Shown here one piece after another: positions 6,352 through 13,512 of a stretch of 20,306 nt of DNA; positions within the stretch are counted from its first letter, which is position 1; the number at the start of each line of letters is the position of its first letter. The notes under the pieces were generated by a model. That model was not told where the DNA came from, did no database searches, and worked only from the letters and a program-made list of their open reading frames with translations. The position numbers and the translations under genes were made by a program. The DNA is from Rhodospirillaceae bacterium (GTDB taxonomy: Bacteria > Pseudomonadota > Alphaproteobacteria > Puniceispirillales > Puniceispirillaceae), in contig PCBG01000007.1 of the NCBI GenBank assembly GCA_002731315.1, positions 1 through 20,306 of the forward strand. The letters run 5' to 3'.

Positions 6352-6531
6352 TTAGGCTGACGGGCAAATTCGAACCCGCCCCCCATGTTCACCGAACAGG
6401 GTCTCCATGATATCCATGCAGGAACGGAAGCTTTGCAACGTTTTATCTTCATTGGCTTCCATCATCTTGCTAAAGCCAATCACGTCGGTGACAAAGATGA
6501 CGGCAATCTTGCGAATGATCGAATCCGACAT
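6352..6531 (-). pseudogene. Class III adenylate/guanylate cyclase, truncated N-terminus
   Basis: ATG 6529-6531 with GGGG upstream opens 59 codons. The protein starts MSDSIIRKIAVIFVTDVIGF and continues SKMMEANEDKTLQSFRSCMD, then METLFGEHGGRV. This is the start of a class III cyclase catalytic domain: the metal-binding Asp in FVTDVIGFS, the ME-x-x-EDKTL helix, and the EHGGRV turn that normally leads into the second metal Asp in a GD motif. Instead the frame reads RICPSA and stops. An alternative frame (FEFARQPKARGEF) might be a mutated continuation, but the GD motif is not found. The nucleotide-binding second half is missing, so it should be inactive. Confidence 0.75.
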
Positions 6532-6660
6532 AATTTACCCCTACAAAATAACATCCCCAATATTTACCTCTGACGTGGGTCTGCCAATCTATCCGTTTGA
6601 TGCCCTGTTTCCGGGCGACGCCTCCTGTGCCCATTTCGGCTGATGCGGGTTCGTAATCCC

Positions 6661-7106
6661 CTACATTGTCGCCTCGACGCAATTTCTGACGCGGCCAAAA
6701 CGTACTTCGCGCCCGCACAGCCTGTCGTCGCAACATATGTATTTTCTGGAAGTAGTCATCAGAACGCGTGCCGCAGGCAGAAAAAGCGGCTCGCTTATTA
6801 AGCGCCAGCAGACATAGGGGATGATCCTGATGTTGGCTTGTGCAAGTTGTTCCGCCATCCCGTCGCTAGTGTCTTCAGCCATCACATCGTGGCCGACGGT
6901 GGCGATGAAATCGATACGCGCGTGGTATCTGCGCGGCCCTTTTAGCTGGACTACACGCGGCAGGCGTGGTGACGATCACCTGTACCGTCTTTCTCCACAA
7001 CGGGTAAAAAATAGCCTTCTTGTGTCGTTACATATCTATGTATGTAAGGCCTCTGACACAGACCCGGCAGGACTTCCGTCGCCGCCGCTATGCGGTTGCT
7101 GACAAG
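6661..7106 (-). pseudogene. Frameshifted remnant of an unidentified gene
   Basis: Two overlapping minus-strand frames read as one broken protein. Frame A (6951-7106) gives RYVTTQEGYFLPVVEKDGTG then DRHHACRV. After a one-base shift near 6955, frame B (6661-6975) gives VVQLKGPRRYHARIDFIATV, GHDVMAEDTSDGMAEQLAQ and NIRIIPYVCWRLISEP. Third codon positions are GC-rich as in the intact genes of the right half, supporting former coding. Further upstream, DDILVDLLI (before an in-frame TGA at 7107) and QCAVVIIPTRGEGADQLAG (third frame, about 7140-7220) may belong to the same gene. I do not recognise the family, and the 3' end decays after SEP. Confidence 0.35.
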
Positions 7107-7279
7107 TCAGATGAGGAGGTCGACCAGGATGTCGTCCCTGAGACGCCGACGTTGCCGGCAAGCTGGTCCGCACCCTCACCGCGTGTCGGGATGATGACGA
7201 CTGCGCACTGGCTGGCAATGCGTCAGACTATCAGCCCTGAACCGGAATAAGGTGAGTTTTCGGAAAATCCCAGCCCGAC

Positions 7280-7498
7280 TTATGTTTTCGCTCGTCGCGC
7301 CTTTTCAACCTTGCAGGCGTGGGTGCGAGGAAATCTGTCATAAATCTCGACTTCGACCGGCGCTATGAATTTTGCCATCGCCTTTCGGCAATGTGCGCCA
7401 AAAGTGGCAGCATCTAGTTGGCAACAGGGTTTCAGTGTGGCGAACACGTTGACGTAACCCTCGCCGTGCGTGAAATCAATGCCGATGGAAGCCGCATA
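7280..7498 (-). pseudogene. Acyl-CoA ligase-like (ANL superfamily), C-terminal fragment
   Basis: The minus strand is open from the TAA at 7499-7501 to TAA 7280-7282 and reads SIGIDFTHGEGYVNVFATLK, then FGAHCRKAMAKFIAPVEVEI and YDRFPRTHACKVEKARRAKT. This matches the C-terminal subdomain of AMP-dependent acyl-CoA synthetases: the FATLKP strand, the H-C-R-K-x-M-A-K-x-x-x-P-V helix-strand, and FPRT-x-x-x-K, the site of the catalytic lysine (normally PRT-x-x-GK; here Gly is replaced by Cys). The adenylation core with the P-loop-like motif is absent and there is no start codon. It is the 3' tail of a deleted gene. Confidence 0.7.
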
Positions 7499-7515
7499 TT
7501 AAATGCCCTAAGGCT

Positions 7516-7686
7516 CTAAGATATTTCGTTAACTTCGAATGTTGAGGGTATTTCGCCCTTCACCCTGATGCTTTCTGTCATGCGGTAGAGCCAAAAGCCG
7601 TGTGCTGCGTACTTCACTGTCCGATCGGGCTGGATATAGTAAATCGTCTCTCCACTTTCAGCCATTGTGATGACAGGGCGATCCAT
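7516..7686 (-). CDS. Possible 56-aa hypothetical protein
   Basis: ATG 7684-7686 opens 56 codons to TAG 7516-7518. It starts MDRPVITMAESGETIYYIQP and has mixed charged and aromatic residues (KYAAHGFWLYRMTESIRV), without a membrane helix or signal peptide. No ribosome binding site is evident. No family is recognised; it lies among gene fragments and may itself be a remnant. Confidence 0.3.
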   Translation of the reverse strand: MDRPVITMAESGETIYYIQPDRTVKYAAHGFWLYRMTESIRVKGEIPSTFEVNEIS

Positions 7687-7784
7687 GTGCTAATGTGTAA
7701 TCTGTTTTAGTAATTCACCAAGGGCAATCTAAAACGATATATTCTTATCAGCATTGTGTGATCGTTTTTTGTATTGAGGCTTTT

Positions 7785-8963
7785 TTACTGTAAAGTATCT
7801 GATGTCAAGCGTCGGGTTGCTAAGGCGGTCGCCACCATAAGGGCCCCACATCCGCCCACAGCCAGGTGTAGGATAACAAGTGAATCGGCATGAATAAGGC
7901 TCAAGCCTGCCGAAAAGCTGCCACCAACCAGAATCTGAAAGGATCCCATGATCCCTGATGCCATGCCGGCGTTGCGCGGCAAAGCTTCCAGCGCGAGCGT
8001 TGCCGAAACACTCAGCATCGCCCCTATACACAAGAAGGATACGATCATCACGAAGGAAAGAGCAGCAGGATGGCTGGCAGAGACGGGTAACAATAGCAGT
8101 GATGCCAGCCCGACTAAGCCGAAACCGGCCACTGTTGTGCGGGCAAGGTTGATGGTAGACATCCGACTGACGAGGCGGCGGCAGGCCAGCCCGCCAAGCA
8201 TATAACCCGTCGAGGCGATAGCGAAAATCACCGCGTATCCCATCTCGCCCATTGCGAACTGACGGATGAAAACCTCTGATGCCAAAGTGACAAAAGCCAT
8301 TAAGATACAAAAAGCAAACGCGATCAGCAGGGCGCTCAGACGTGCCTGAGGGCTGTTACGAAAAGCAGTCAGACCCTCAATGAAACGAGTGCCAAGGGTA
8401 CCGTCAGGACGGTCCTTCAGAGTTTCCTCAATGCCTGTCAATAATAGGACAAGGACGAAGAATCCGAATACAGCTGATGCCACGAAAGGAGCCCACCATC
8501 CCACCAAATTAAGAAGCATTGCGCCGATGAGCGGGCCGACAATCATCACTCCACCCAGTGTTGCTGTCAGCAGACCTAGCAGCCTGCCTGTGCCAGCGCC
8601 ACTCGTGATATCACGCGCGATGGCGCGTGATATCACCGCACCGGCCGCACCGGACACCCCTTGCACAAACCGCATTGCCAACAACAGTTCCACGCTTGGT
8701 GCCACCACTGCTACAAACCCCGCAAGGATGAAGATGATTAAGGATATGATGACGGTGATCCGTCGGCCAAAATAATCCCCCATCAGCCCAATCGGAATCT
8801 GGCCGATACCATAGCCAAGCATGTATAACCCGATTGTCAGCTGCATCAGGCCGATATCAACGTTCAGCGCCGCCGCCGCCGCCGGGAGCACCGGCGTCGA
8901 CACATCAATGGCAAAGGCATTAATGGAGGCAAGAAAGGAAAGTGCGAGGGTAGGGTAGCGCAT
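7785..8963 (-). CDS. MFS transporter, Bcr/CflA (DHA1) drug-resistance type
   Basis: The 392-aa inner-membrane protein has twelve hydrophobic segments. The first helix carries the Bcr/CflA pattern AFAIDVSTPVLPAAAAALNV, with the acidic residue in helix 1 typical of this group. Motif A between helices 2 and 3 reads GLMGDYFGRRITV. RFVQGVSGAAGAVISRAIAR is helix 4 with its conserved Arg and the following basic residues. The family exports drugs or small metabolites by proton antiport. The start at 8963 lacks a strong ribosome binding site. It is 17 bases downstream of another MFS gene on the same strand, so the two are probably co-transcribed. The real substrate is unknown; metabolite export is as likely as drug resistance. 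Confidence 0.88.
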   Translation of the reverse strand: MRYPTLALSFLASINAFAIDVSTPVLPAAAAALNVDIGLMQLTIGLYMLGYGIGQIPIGLMGDYFGRRITVIISLIIFILAGFVAVVAPSVELLLAMRFVQGVSGAAGAVISRAIARDITSGAGTGRLLGLLTATLGGVMIVGPLIGAMLLNLVGWWAPFVASAVFGFFVLVLLLTGIEETLKDRPDGTLGTRFIEGLTAFRNSPQARLSALLIAFAFCILMAFVTLASEVFIRQFAMGEMGYAVIFAIASTGYMLGGLACRRLVSRMSTINLARTTVAGFGLVGLASLLLLPVSASHPAALSFVMIVSFLCIGAMLSVSATLALEALPRNAGMASGIMGSFQILVGGSFSAGLSLIHADSLVILHLAVGGCGALMVATALATRRLTSDTLQ

Positions 8964-8980
8964 ACGGGCAGGTTTTCTGA

Positions 8981-10189
8981 TTATGAGGTTGCCGTTTCTC
9001 TAGGCGCCTCGCGAATGGGTAGATGAATGATCATCGCCACAATGCCAAGGACAATGGATGCGATCCATATCGGCTGATAATCCTGATAGACATCAAACAC
9101 ACGCCCGCCAAGCCAGGCACCGATAAAGGCACCTGTCTGATGGCTGAGAAACACAAAACCCGCCAATGTTGACAGATAGGTCAGCCCTTGTGTCTGTGCC
9201 ACCAGCCCTGTCGTCAGCGGTACCGTGGACAGCCAGAGAACACCCATTGCTGCAGAAAAGAAATAGACCGACAGCGGCGACATTGGCGTTAGGATAAAGA
9301 TCAAAATCACAACCGCCCGCGCGCCATAGATGCCGGCCAGGACGTTCTTTTTCGGTAGCACCTGCCCCGACCAGCCGGACAGGAAAGACCCGGCAATATT
9401 GAAGAGCCCGATCAGCGCCAGTGACCAGCCGCCAACAACCACTGCCAGCCCGCTATCCACAATATAGGCCGGCAGATGTGTCTGGATAAAATTGACGTGA
9501 AAGCCACATACGAAAAAGCCGAAAAACAAAAGCAGATAAGCCTGATCGGTGAATGCTAGCCGAATGGCAGGCAGAATACCGGCCGTATGATTGGATATCG
9601 CAGACGGCATGGACACCCGGCCGATAAAATAGAGGAAGGGCAGGATTGTCAGAAAGCCAAGCGCAATGACGTATATGGCCGTTTCCCAGCCGCCATTCGC
9701 AAGCAGGAATTGCGATAGCGGTGCAGCGACAAGCATGCCTGCTGAAGCCGCTGCCGTGCCCAGTCCGAGCACAAGGCTGCGTTGGCGGGCTGATACAACT
9801 TTGCCAAGCGCAGTAATAACAACGGGAAAGGAACAGGCACCTGTTCCTATGCCGACAATCACACCCGAAGCAATGAAGACGGTTGGGTCAACAATGGTGC
9901 CGCGCAGAAAAAATCCTGATGCTGCGAAAATGGCCCCCAGAGCAAGCACCCGGGCTGAGCCGTAACGGTCGGCCACCATCCCGGCAATTGGCTGGGCAAA
10001 GCCCCAGAACAGCGCCTGTAATGCGATGGACAGCGAGAAGATTTCTCGCGGCCACGACAGCTCAACTGACATGGGGCGCAGAAAAACACCAAAACTCGCG
10101 GCAAAGCCGAATCCAATGAACGCGACCATACAACCTGCGATAATGGCGGCCAGTAGGTCGCGTCTGCCTGATGAAAATCTCTGTTCCAT
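8981..10189 (-). CDS. MFS transporter, monocarboxylate/OFA-like
   Basis: The 402-aa protein has twelve predicted membrane helices. The N-terminal half starts FIGFGFAASFGVFLRPMSVE, typical of the MCT/OFA branch (a helix-1 G-F-x-x-S-F-G-V-F pattern). Motif A is AGMVADRYGSARVLALG. In the middle, FFVCGFHVNFIQTHLPAYIV is the helix-7 region commonly seen in this branch. The branch moves small carboxylates or related anions. Upstream, a purine-rich TTTAGAG sits directly before the ATG; the site is weak. Gene order (this gene first, the Bcr/CflA gene 17 bases behind) suggests a two-transporter operon. An inverted repeat ACCTG-N5-CAGGT lies about 41 bases upstream. Confidence 0.88.
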   Translation of the reverse strand: MEQRFSSGRRDLLAAIIAGCMVAFIGFGFAASFGVFLRPMSVELSWPREIFSLSIALQALFWGFAQPIAGMVADRYGSARVLALGAIFAASGFFLRGTIVDPTVFIASGVIVGIGTGACSFPVVITALGKVVSARQRSLVLGLGTAAASAGMLVAAPLSQFLLANGGWETAIYVIALGFLTILPFLYFIGRVSMPSAISNHTAGILPAIRLAFTDQAYLLLFFGFFVCGFHVNFIQTHLPAYIVDSGLAVVVGGWSLALIGLFNIAGSFLSGWSGQVLPKKNVLAGIYGARAVVILIFILTPMSPLSVYFFSAAMGVLWLSTVPLTTGLVAQTQGLTYLSTLAGFVFLSHQTGAFIGAWLGGRVFDVYQDYQPIWIASIVLGIVAMIIHLPIREAPRETATS

Positions 10190-10229
10190 CTCTAAATTAT
10201 CCGTTTATACATTCTGCAAGAGAATTACG

Positions 10230-10244
10230 ACCTGTGACGCAGGT
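10230..10244. promoter_or_regulatory. Inverted repeat upstream of the MFS operon
   Basis: A perfect dyad ACCTG-TGACG-CAGGT lies about 41 bp upstream of the minus-strand MFS start. Its position fits an operator, but no regulator gene is adjacent and the arms are only 5 bp. Confidence 0.25.
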
Positions 10245-10372
10245 TCCCGCGGTTTTTGTCGCGCGAACGTCGTTGAAAACCCTGCTCCTTAAAGGTCGAC
10301 AATGCAAAGACAGTTTTAGACGCAAAGGCATTCACGGGCTGTCATCGGGGCTCTGGTTGTCTAACGTAGGGG

Positions 10373-10405
10373 CAAAAGGGCGGTGGCCGGTTCTGGCAAC
10401 CGCCC
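10373..10405 (-). terminator. Rho-independent terminator downstream of hsp20
   Basis: Read on the minus strand, GGGCGGT (10405-10399) pairs with ACCGCCC (10384-10378). An inner GCC/GGC extends the stem after one mismatch, and TTTT follows immediately. It lies 54 bases after the Hsp20 stop codon, in the right orientation to end that transcript. Confidence 0.8.
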
Positions 10406-10459
10406 GGTCATCGTGTCACGGCATCGTGTTAAACTACCCAACGCCGCACCGTTGGTGTA

Positions 10460-10897
10460 TTAAGCAGCTTCGACCAGTTTCTTCTGCTTGGTGCTGATGC
10501 TGATCTGCTTTGGCTTGTCAGCCTCGGGGATTTCGCGCTGCAGGAAGATGGTCAGAATCCCGTCAACGAACTGCGCGTCGTGCACCTTCATATATTCAGC
10601 AAGACGGAACATCTTGGAAAAGGCACGTGCCGCAATACCCTGATGGATATAGTTGCCGCTATCATCAGCTTTCTGTGCCTCGATAGTCAGCACACCTTTT
10701 TCGGTCTGCAGTGAAATATCATCAGCGGAAAAGCCAGCGAGGGCGACTTCAATGCGATAATGCTCTTCGTTATCTTTGGCGATGTTATAGGCGGGATAAT
10801 TTGGCTCTTTGCGGTCTGAAAGCTTGTTCAGCTCATCAAACAGCGTGTCGAAGCCCACAAACTGGCGGGCAATTGGGCTGGTAAACAGCGTCATCAT
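10460..10897 (-). CDS. Small heat-shock protein, Hsp20/IbpA family
   Basis: A 145-aa cytosolic holdase chaperone. The alpha-crystallin domain spans about 35-130: YPAYNIAKDNEEHYRIEVAL, then AGFSADDISLQTEKGVLTIE, the class A IbpA-like pattern. The conserved beta-8/9 region is DGILTIFLQREIPEADKPK, and the C-terminal I-x-I anchor is present (QISIST). Two adjacent ATGs exist. AGGAG is 3 bases before the first (10897) and 6 before the second (10894), so translation may really start at the second. It is monocistronic, with its own sigma-32-like promoter, a hairpin over the ribosome binding site and a terminator. I refrain from ibpA/hspA naming. Confidence 0.95.
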   Translation of the reverse strand: MMTLFTSPIARQFVGFDTLFDELNKLSDRKEPNYPAYNIAKDNEEHYRIEVALAGFSADDISLQTEKGVLTIEAQKADDSGNYIHQGIAARAFSKMFRLAEYMKVHDAQFVDGILTIFLQREIPEADKPKQISISTKQKKLVEAA

Positions 10898-10900
10898 CGT

Positions 10901-10914
10901 CTCCTTTTCAAAAG
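10901..10914 (-). promoter_or_regulatory. Hairpin over the hsp20 ribosome binding site, fourU-like
   Basis: The mRNA can fold as C-UUUU-GAAA-AGGA-G: four U residues pair with the AGGA of the Shine-Dalgarno through A-U and G-U pairs, closed by a C-G pair and capped by a GNRA tetraloop. This is the geometry of a fourU RNA thermometer, placed 3-6 bases before the start codons. The stem is only 5 bp, so thermosensing is an inference. Confidence 0.45.
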
Positions 10915-10992
10915 CGAGTTTGGTGCCATCTCCCGGTAAGGCAAGACGGCGAGTTTGACATTTGTGTAACCCGTTTCGGCATTACTCCTCTC

Positions 10993-11021
10993 ACGTGGGA
11001 AGACGGTGACCCGGATTCAAG
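10993..11021 (-). promoter_or_regulatory. Sigma-32-type heat-shock promoter of hsp20
   Basis: The minus strand reads CTTGAA (11021-11016), 16 bases, then CCCACGT (10999-10993). This matches the RpoH consensus CTTGAA with a C-rich -10. It predicts transcription starting near 10985 and a leader of about 90 bases before the Hsp20 start. The element lies between the GNAT stop codon and hsp20. Confidence 0.7.
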
Positions 11022-11053
11022 CTCTTGTTAGCGCCTGAAGCGTTAGCGGCTTG

Positions 11054-11584
11054 CTACAGGTCATGCGGGCGGTCATGCCGCCAAGCCTGGGTATCTTCGC
11101 CCGGTGTGGCGGCATCTTTGTGAAGAATTCCTCCAATAGCCTTTGCCACGGCAACCGACCGATGATTGCGCGGGTTGATAAAGCTGTAAATATGGTCAAT
11201 GCCCATCTCCAGAAAGCTGTAATCGCGCACAGCCAGCGCGGCCTCGACTGCGATGCCCTTTCCTTCCTGTCCGTCAAACAGGCTCCAGCCGAGTTCCAAC
11301 GCGGGCCATCCCGCCGGTTGCCAGTGCCCGCACCCTCCCAGCGGCGTACCGCTCTGCGAATCTGTGATGGTAAAGGGGCCATGTCCGCACATGTGCCAGT
11401 GGCCGATGATGGATGCAAATGCACGCCAGGCGCGGCCTTCATCCTCCAGCGGACCACCGATAAAGCGGCCACGGTCAGACATGATGAGGTCACGAAATCC
11501 GGGGTAGTCATCGCCGGTGGGCGGGCGCAATACCAGCCGTTCTGTTTCCAGCACCGGTCCGTCGATAGGGGAAATACTACTCAT
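11054..11584 (-). CDS. GNAT family N-acetyltransferase (RimJ/RimL-like)
   Basis: A 176-aa cytosolic acyltransferase. VLETERLVLRPPTGDDYPGF at the N-terminus is the RimJ/RimL-type opening. ALELGWSLFDGQEGKGIAVE holds the acetyl-CoA pyrophosphate-binding motif Q-x-x-G-K-G (motif A). INPRNHRSVAVAKAIGGIL is the typical 'N-x-x-S' motif B helix. The substrate, possibly a protein N-terminus or small amine, cannot be inferred. A strong AGGAGG stands 8 bases before ATG 11584. A perfect inverted repeat GCACCA-TTT-TGGTGC lies 27 bp upstream. The gene is monocistronic and is followed by the hsp20 promoter. An overlapping antisense frame on the plus strand is judged a shadow. Confidence 0.88.
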   Translation of the reverse strand: MSSISPIDGPVLETERLVLRPPTGDDYPGFRDLIMSDRGRFIGGPLEDEGRAWRAFASIIGHWHMCGHGPFTITDSQSGTPLGGCGHWQPAGWPALELGWSLFDGQEGKGIAVEAALAVRDYSFLEMGIDHIYSFINPRNHRSVAVAKAIGGILHKDAATPGEDTQAWRHDRPHDL

Positions 11585-11611
11585 TTTTGCTGCCTCCTAA
11601 TGACCATAATT

Positions 11612-11626
11612 GCACCATTTTGGTGC
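11612..11626. promoter_or_regulatory. Perfect inverted repeat upstream of the GNAT gene
   Basis: GCACCA-TTT-TGGTGC is centred 35 bp from the GNAT start, just upstream of its ribosome binding site. It could be an operator or a leader hairpin. No cognate regulator is adjacent. Confidence 0.35.
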
Positions 11627-11678
11627 CAAGCTCCGCTGTCACTTTATTTTGCTACATGTTTCTTCCTCCGTGACACTT

Positions 11679-11702
11679 GACCGGCCGTAGCCGGTCTTTT
11701 TT
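11679..11702 (+). terminator. Strong Rho-independent terminator with no obvious gene
   Basis: GACCGGC (11679-11685) and GCCGGTC (11690-11696) form a perfect 7-bp stem with loop CGTA, followed by TTTTTT. It points in the plus direction. The nearest upstream annotated gene (GNAT) is on the other strand and the next plus-strand gene starts 170 bases downstream, so the terminated transcript is unidentified; it may be a small or antisense RNA. Confidence 0.8.
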
Positions 11703-11871
11703 GTTACAGTTTGATTCTTGCCGGATAGCGAAGGTTGTCGTCAATGTTTCGCCGTGGTTCAGCGAAGCATTGCATGGCTTGTTTGCGACGGCTACTGATG
11801 GTTCCATGATCCGGCGGCACGCGCAGGCAGCGTCGGTGTAGCCATCTGGAATCAGTAAGGGAAACAAAAGA

Positions 11872-13503
11872 ATGGGGCTAAATGTCGCCGAACTGGCAGT
11901 TGAATCACTGATCGCAAACGGGATTGAAACACTATACTGTGTCCCTGGCGTACAGAATGACCCGTTTTTCAACATCCTGTATGATCATACGGATAGGCTC
12001 CAACCGCTGCAGGCTCGCCATGAACAGGGCGCTGCCTACATGGCGCTTGGCGCTGCGCTGGCAACCGGTCGGCCGCAGGCCTTTTGTCTCGTGCCGGGGC
12101 CCGGATTTCTGAATGGCTGCGCGGCGCTCTGTACGGCACAAGCGCTGAACGCGCCGCTTTTTGCGTTAATCGGCCAAATACCTTCACGCGTCATCGGCAA
12201 AGGATTCGGGCTGCTGCATGAAATCAGCGGTCAATGTGAAATCATGGCGCAGCTGACAAAATCGGCTACCAGCGTGACTCAGGGGGCAGATGCGCCGGCG
12301 GCCTTTTCCGACGCGTGGACCACTATGCTGTCGGGCTGTCCCGGCCCGGTCGGTGTCGAGGTGCCGACCGATATTTGGGGCCAGGATAGCGGGATTGGGG
12401 CGGTGCAGGCCAGCAGCGTCTCGCCCGCCAAACCACTGCATGATGACGACATTGCCGCCGCTGCGGCGTTGATTGCGGGGGCTAACTGCCCACTGATTGT
12501 TGTTGGTGGTGGCGCGCAGGATCACAGCGATGCCGTGCGGCAGCTGGCAACCCAGACGGGCGCCGGGGTCATGGCGTTCCGCAACGGCCACGGGGTTGTT
12601 GACTCCGCCGCACCGGAAGCACTCTCAATGCCGCAGGGTTACAATCTGTGGCCTGAATGCGATCTCGTCATCGCGCTTGGCACGCGCCTGACCGTGCAGA
12701 AAATGGAATGGGGTGTCGATGCAACGTTGAAAATCCTGCATATCGACATTGATCCCGCGGTCCCTGACCGCGGGCCGGCACCAACGCTGAAACTTGTTGG
12801 CGATCTGGGTGACGCGGTGCCGCGGATCATTGCCGCCCTTGGTAATATCGGCCCTGACCGTACTGCCTGGCGCACCCGTATTGCAGCGGTGAAGGTGGCG
12901 GTTTCTGCCGAGATTGACAAAATACTGGCGCCGCAGCTTGGCTGGCTGCAGGCTATTCGGTCGGCATTGCCGGAGGACGGGTTGTTTGTCGATGAGCTGA
13001 CGCAGATCGGTTATGTGTCACGTTTTGCCTTTCCGGTGAGCGCCCCGCGGCGTTTTCTGTCAACGGGGTATCAGGGCACGCTCGGCTGGGGTATTGCATC
13101 CGCCATAGGGGCAGCGCATGCGCGGCCCAACGTGCCGGTGGTATCGGTCTCGGGGGATGGCGGCGCGATGTTTGCGATTGCCGAACTGGCAACCGCCGTA
13201 CATCACAATATTCCGGTCAATATCATTGTGATGAATGACAATGCCTTTGGCAATGTAAGAGGCATTCAACGGGATAACTTCGACGCCCGTTTCATCGCCT
13301 CTGACCTGACCAGCCCGGACTTTGTGGCGCTGGCAAAAGCCTGCGGGGTCAGTGCAGTGCGGGCAGACAGCCCTGATGAATTGCAGGCAGCGCTTGCCAA
13401 GGCGGTGGACCATTCTGGCCCGAATTTGATCGAGGTTCCGGTTGGCGAATTTCCTTCGCCCTGGGATTATATTCGCATGCCCAAAATCCGCGGGGCAAAA
13501 TGA
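11872..13503 (+). CDS. Thiamine-diphosphate-dependent enzyme, acetolactate synthase superfamily
   Basis: The 543-aa protein has the three-domain POX/AHAS fold. In the N-terminal Pyr domain (about 1-170), GIETLYCVPGVQNDPFF and QARHEQGAAYMALG carry the catalytic Glu51 that activates the thiazolium. The central domain (about 190-330) contains CPLIVVGGGAQDHSDAV. In the C-terminal PP domain, SGDGGAMFAIAELATAV (G428-D429-G430) and VMNDNAFGN (N455-N457) form the Mg/diphosphate motif. The family decarboxylates or ligates 2-oxo acids; ketol-acid synthesis, oxo-acid decarboxylation or a sulfo-acid variant cannot be separated by eye. No regulatory small subunit is adjacent, arguing against a biosynthetic IlvB. 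AAGGG about 9 bases upstream supports the ATG. It converges with the phosphatase gene (stop codons 9 bases apart). Confidence 0.9.
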   Translation: MGLNVAELAVESLIANGIETLYCVPGVQNDPFFNILYDHTDRLQPLQARHEQGAAYMALGAALATGRPQAFCLVPGPGFLNGCAALCTAQALNAPLFALIGQIPSRVIGKGFGLLHEISGQCEIMAQLTKSATSVTQGADAPAAFSDAWTTMLSGCPGPVGVEVPTDIWGQDSGIGAVQASSVSPAKPLHDDDIAAAAALIAGANCPLIVVGGGAQDHSDAVRQLATQTGAGVMAFRNGHGVVDSAAPEALSMPQGYNLWPECDLVIALGTRLTVQKMEWGVDATLKILHIDIDPAVPDRGPAPTLKLVGDLGDAVPRIIAALGNIGPDRTAWRTRIAAVKVAVSAEIDKILAPQLGWLQAIRSALPEDGLFVDELTQIGYVSRFAFPVSAPRRFLSTGYQGTLGWGIASAIGAAHARPNVPVVSVSGDGGAMFAIAELATAVHHNIPVNIIVMNDNAFGNVRGIQRDNFDARFIASDLTSPDFVALAKACGVSAVRADSPDELQAALAKAVDHSGPNLIEVPVGEFPSPWDYIRMPKIRGAK

Positions 13504-13512
13504 TGACTCCCG

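Noticed and set aside
6362..6385. TTCGAA in a GC-rich context resembling a tRNA T-arm, possible second att site
   Set aside because: The flanking bases do not pair as a T-stem and do not match the tRNA-Arg 3' end beyond the common TTCGAAT.
7020..7250. 76-codon plus-strand frame
   Set aside because: Lies opposite the frameshifted minus-strand remnant, has no ribosome binding site and reads as an antisense shadow.
11027..11048. Direct repeat GTTAGCG twice, 15 bp apart, just upstream of the hsp20 -35 box
   Set aside because: Only 7 bp and next to a stop codon; no regulator or conservation evidence, so treated as chance.
11051..11680. 209-codon plus-strand frame antisense to the GNAT gene, ending at the orphan terminator
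   Set aside because: No domain, composition typical of an antisense shadow of a GC-rich gene, and the GNAT frame on the other strand has clear motifs and a strong ribosome binding site.
12184..12591. Antisense 135-codon frame within the TPP enzyme
   Set aside because: Arg/His/Pro-rich shadow of a GC-rich gene, no independent support.
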